A DNA stretch of 8,154 nucleotides, taken from positions 1 through 8,154 of the forward strand of contig URRG01000088.1 in NCBI GenBank assembly GCA_900550095.1, read 5' to 3'. Under the pieces are notes generated by a model, which saw only the letters and a list, made by a program, of their open reading frames with translations, was not told where the DNA came from and did not search any database. This document shows, one piece after another, positions 7,039-8,154 of this stretch. The translations under genes were made by a program, and so were the position numbers. The DNA is from an uncultured Oscillospiraceae bacterium. GTDB lineage: Bacteria; Bacillota; Clostridia; Oscillospirales; Acutalibacteraceae. Numbering within the stretch: the stretch's first letter is position 1; each line of letters begins with the position of its first letter.

Positions 7039-7349
7039 GCCATACCGATTCCCATTAGTATTCCAACGGCCAGAAACACGGCGGCCACAATCGCAAGGAA
7101 CAGAGTGCACTTTTGGATGCTGACGATATGGCTGCAGAGCCGAAGACGCAAATACCGATCCAGCTCTTCCTGGGACATCTCTTTTTCAGACGTGCCCATA
7201 TCCTGCTTTGAAGATGGATGCTGCACGCCGCTCGGTATGGTTTTGTCATCATCCGGCTGGTTCCGGTATAAAAACGGAGCGTCTCCTGGGTGATTTCCCG
7301 TTTTTTCAGAACCCAGTTTCCGCATTTCCTTCTGCGATAGCTCATCCAT
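7020..7349 (-). CDS. Small C-terminally membrane-anchored protein of unknown function
   Basis: I do not recognise this family. The frame from ATG 7349 encodes 109 aa. The first 55 residues are polar and probably disordered (KTGNHPGD, QPDDDKTIPSG, HPSSKQD). A helical EMSQEELDRYLRLRL stretch leads into one strongly hydrophobic segment at about 82-105 (LFLAIVAAVFLAVGILMGIG). Basic residues just before the membrane segment suggest that the N-terminus faces the cytoplasm. ATG 7349 has no Shine-Dalgarno. In the same frame codons continue upstream (IRQFIETARGDT) toward an ATG at 7393 with a perfect GGAGGGG, but that ATG is one base out of frame across an A6 run. The true product may therefore be 124 aa, starting MKKIRQF. 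Flanking terminators and its own promoter suggest an autonomous moron-like gene rather than a tail component. Confidence 0.6.
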   Translation of the reverse strand: MDELSQKEMRKLGSEKTGNHPGDAPFLYRNQPDDDKTIPSGVQHPSSKQDMGTSEKEMSQEELDRYLRLRLCSHIVSIQKCTLFLAIVAAVFLAVGILMGIGMAVSNLS

Positions 7350-7384
7350 TGTATCGCCGCGTGCTGTTTCTATAAATTGCCTTA

Positions 7385-7406
7385 TTTTTTCATATTCTAC
7401 CCCTCC
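7385..7406 (-). promoter_or_regulatory. Strong ribosome binding site with out-of-frame ATG and A6 run
   Basis: GGAGGGG (7400-7406) is followed after 6 nt by ATG at 7393, the ideal arrangement. This ATG opens only a two-codon-plus-stop frame (ATG AAA AAA TAA). One extra A in the A6 run would join it to the frame of the 109-aa gene as MKKIRQFIETARGDT. This is probably the true or ancestral start, broken by a one-base deletion or bypassed by slippage. Confidence 0.6.
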
Positions 7407-7435
7407 AAAATTCTTTTTTTATTTTACCATCCTAT

Positions 7436-7465
7436 ATATTATGAAGGCAATCAAAAAGCAGCCAA
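7436..7465 (-). promoter_or_regulatory. Candidate promoter for the small membrane protein gene
   Basis: On the minus strand TTGGCT (7460-7465) and TAATAT (7436-7441) are separated by 18 nt, close to the sigma-A consensus. Transcription would start near 7429, about 25 nt before the GGAGGGG site. The -35 overlaps the T-rich end of the upstream hairpin. This is a sequence match only. Confidence 0.5.
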
Positions 7466-7468
7466 AAG

Positions 7469-7494
7469 AAAAGCACATCCGAAGGTGTGCTTTT
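7469..7494 (-). terminator. Terminator-like hairpin upstream of the membrane protein gene
   Basis: AAAAGCACA and TGTGCTTTT form a perfect 9-bp stem around an 8-nt loop. Read on the minus strand, the loop contains a C(TTCG)G tetraloop, and the stem is followed by CTTTTGG, giving a TTTTCTTTT tract, so the minus strand is the better terminator orientation. No minus-strand gene lies to its right, which makes it an orphan terminator, a leader attenuator or the end of a short RNA. Confidence 0.6.
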
Positions 7495-7632
7495 CCATCT
7501 GTTTATTTTATACTGCTGCCCTGATCATCGTATATTTTACCTTATCAAGGCTACTCCGCTCAAAATGCAATAACTGGCTCTATAGACAAAAACAAAATTC
7601 CAGCCGGCTCCCATACCGCCGTTACGAGATTC

Positions 7633-7668
7633 CCGGTGAAGACCACTGTATACAATGTGTTTCACCGG
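7633..7668. repeat. 36-bp dyad-symmetric element
   Basis: The outer arms CCGGTGAA (7633-7640) and TTCACCGG (7661-7668) are perfect inverted repeats. The centre TGTATACA (7647-7654) is itself an 8-bp palindrome on exactly the same axis (7650.5). The intervening 6-nt flanks match only weakly. Immediately after, CCGGTAA occurs twice in direct orientation (7665-7671 and 7673-7679). It could be an operator for the promoter at 7703 or a site-specific recombination site. Confidence 0.6.
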
Positions 7669-7702
7669 TAAGCCGGTAAAGAATTTGGGACAATTCTCCC
7701 CC

Positions 7703-7731
7703 TTGCCCGAACCTCCTTTGCGTGCTATAGT
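7703..7731 (+). promoter_or_regulatory. Promoter for the coiled-coil repeat protein
   Basis: TTGCCC (7703-7708) and TATAGT (7726-7731) are separated by exactly 17 nt, close to the sigma-A consensus. The predicted start near 7738 gives a leader of roughly 26 nt with GGGAGG at 7749-7754. A short inverted repeat, GGGA-N6-TCCC, lies just upstream, around 7687-7700. Confidence 0.65.
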
Positions 7732-7763
7732 ATAAGCAGTACATAAACGGGAGGCGTTCGGAA

Positions 7764-8141
7764 GTGCTGGATAGAAGCGACTTAGAGGCGATTGCCCAAT
7801 TAATGGACAGCAAGCTGGCCCCGATACATAAGCGTTTGGACGGCGTGGAGAACCGCTTGGACGGCGTGGAGAGCCATTTGGACGGCGTGGAGAGCCGTTT
7901 GGACGGCATGGAAAGCCGTTTGGACGGCGTGGAAAGCCGCTTGGACGGCATGGAAAGCCGTTTGGACGGCATGGAAAGCCGTTTGGACGGCATGGAGAAC
8001 CGCTTGGATCAGATGCAGGAAGACATAGAGATCCTGAAAGAAGATTCCGCCATCAACCGAAACGGAGTCAATACCCTATTGGATTGGGCGGAAAAAGCAG
8101 AGGTGCAGGTTCAGATCCCTCTTTTTAAAAAAGCTGAATAA
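7764..8141 (+). CDS. Coiled-coil protein with heptad RLDG(V/M)E(S/N) repeats, unknown function
   Basis: The 125-aa protein starts at GTG 7764, 9 nt after GGGAGG. Residues 1-23 (DLEAIAQLMDSKLAPIHK) and the C-terminal part (EDIEILKEDSAINRNGVNTLLDWAEKAE) resemble small Firmicute coiled-coil proteins usually annotated as hypothetical, which share 'xxIxQLMDxKLxPI' and 'LxxWAE' ends. Residues 24-79 are eight near-identical heptads, R/H-L-D-G-V/M-E-S/N, and a ninth degenerate unit follows (RLDQMQE). Leu and Val/Met fall three residues apart in each heptad (3-4 spacing), so a parallel, oligomeric coiled coil is expected. It has no membrane segment or signal peptide and is probably cytoplasmic. It has its own promoter and opposite orientation to the tail operon. 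It may be a host or accessory gene bordering the prophage. Function is not known. Confidence 0.75.
   Translation: MLDRSDLEAIAQLMDSKLAPIHKRLDGVENRLDGVESHLDGVESRLDGMESRLDGVESRLDGMESRLDGMESRLDGMENRLDQMQEDIEILKEDSAINRNGVNTLLDWAEKAEVQVQIPLFKKAE
7833..8021 (+). repeat. 21-bp tandem repeat array, eight units plus one degenerate
   Basis: Eight 21-bp units of the form CGTTTGGACGGC-(G/A)TGGA(G/A)A(G/A)C run from 7833 to 8000, with a diverged ninth to 8021. Each unit is one coiled-coil heptad, so copy number can change without shifting the frame. Units differ mainly at CGT/CGC, GTG/ATG, GAG/GAA and AGC/AAC; the third unit has CAT in place of CGT. The pattern fits slipped-strand expansion. Confidence 0.92.
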
Positions 8142-8154
8142 TCTTGCCGCATCA

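Larger units (their letters stand above)
7350..7763. other. Gene-free regulatory interval between divergent genes
   Basis: This 414-nt stretch separates the minus-strand membrane protein gene from the plus-strand coiled-coil gene. It is A/T-rich in its left half. It contains an orphan start with ribosome binding site (7391-7406), a minus-strand promoter (7436-7465), a terminator-like hairpin (7469-7494), a weaker minus-strand promoter candidate (TTGAGC/TAAAAT, 7534-7563), a dyad-symmetric element (7633-7668) and a plus-strand promoter (7703-7731). No credible protein gene or tRNA was seen. Confidence 0.6.

Noticed and set aside
7377..7679. Plus-strand 100-codon frame rich in Tyr/Phe
   Set aside because: No ribosome binding site; it spans a promoter, a terminator hairpin and a palindrome, as non-coding DNA would.
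7622..7993. Minus-strand frame with PSKRLSM repeats
   Set aside because: It is the reverse reading of the 21-bp repeat array. The plus-strand frame has the promoter, ribosome binding site and recognisable ends.
7833..8021. Possible CRISPR array
   Set aside because: The repeats are contiguous 21-bp units without unique spacers and encode in-frame heptads.
1..8154. tRNA, rRNA, insertion sequence, reverse transcriptase (diversity-generating) or toxin-antitoxin genes
   Set aside because: None of these was recognised on either strand. The fibre genes show no template/variable repeat pair.

Overview
The window carries part of a phage or prophage tail module, most likely from a moderately G+C-rich Firmicute (Clostridia, gut Oscillospiraceae/Lachnospiraceae type). 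This is inferred from strong AGGAGG-type ribosome binding sites, the siphovirus tail protein families present, and G/C-ending codon use. No taxon can be proven from the sequence alone.

Right to left on the minus strand (7349 to 1) the order is: a small C-terminal membrane protein, a tape-measure-like coiled-coil protein, the C-terminal half of a ReqiPepy6 Gp37-like tail protein, a 271-aa baseplate/tail-fibre protein, a 375-aa Ig/FN3 tail protein, and a collagen-containing tail fibre that runs off the left edge. The last four genes are tightly packed (15-31 nt gaps), three of the minus-strand genes have textbook Shine-Dalgarno sites, and the set looks like one tail-tip transcript. No terminase, capsid, portal, integrase or lysis gene is visible.

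The most notable point is near 3775-3815. The tape measure coding sequence runs directly, one base out of frame, into the middle of the Gp37-like gene. The end of the tape measure, the distal tail protein gene normally expected next, and the first half of Gp37 are absent. This looks like an internal deletion, so the tail module is probably defective, unless a -1 shift in a T5 run makes a fusion protein.

The small membrane protein gene is enclosed by two intrinsic-terminator-like hairpins (6963-6994 and 7469-7494) and has its own candidate promoter, which is the layout of a phage 'moron'. Its best ribosome binding site serves an ATG at 7393 that is one base out of frame with the gene across an A6 run, giving a second homopolymer frame break.

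To the right, a 414-nt gene-free stretch holds the promoter, the orphan hairpin and a 36-bp dyad-symmetric element. A plus-strand gene (7764-8141) follows, encoding a coiled-coil protein built from eight 21-bp/7-residue repeats. It has a good promoter (TTGCCC-17-TATAGT) and a GTG start, and is probably not part of the tail operon.
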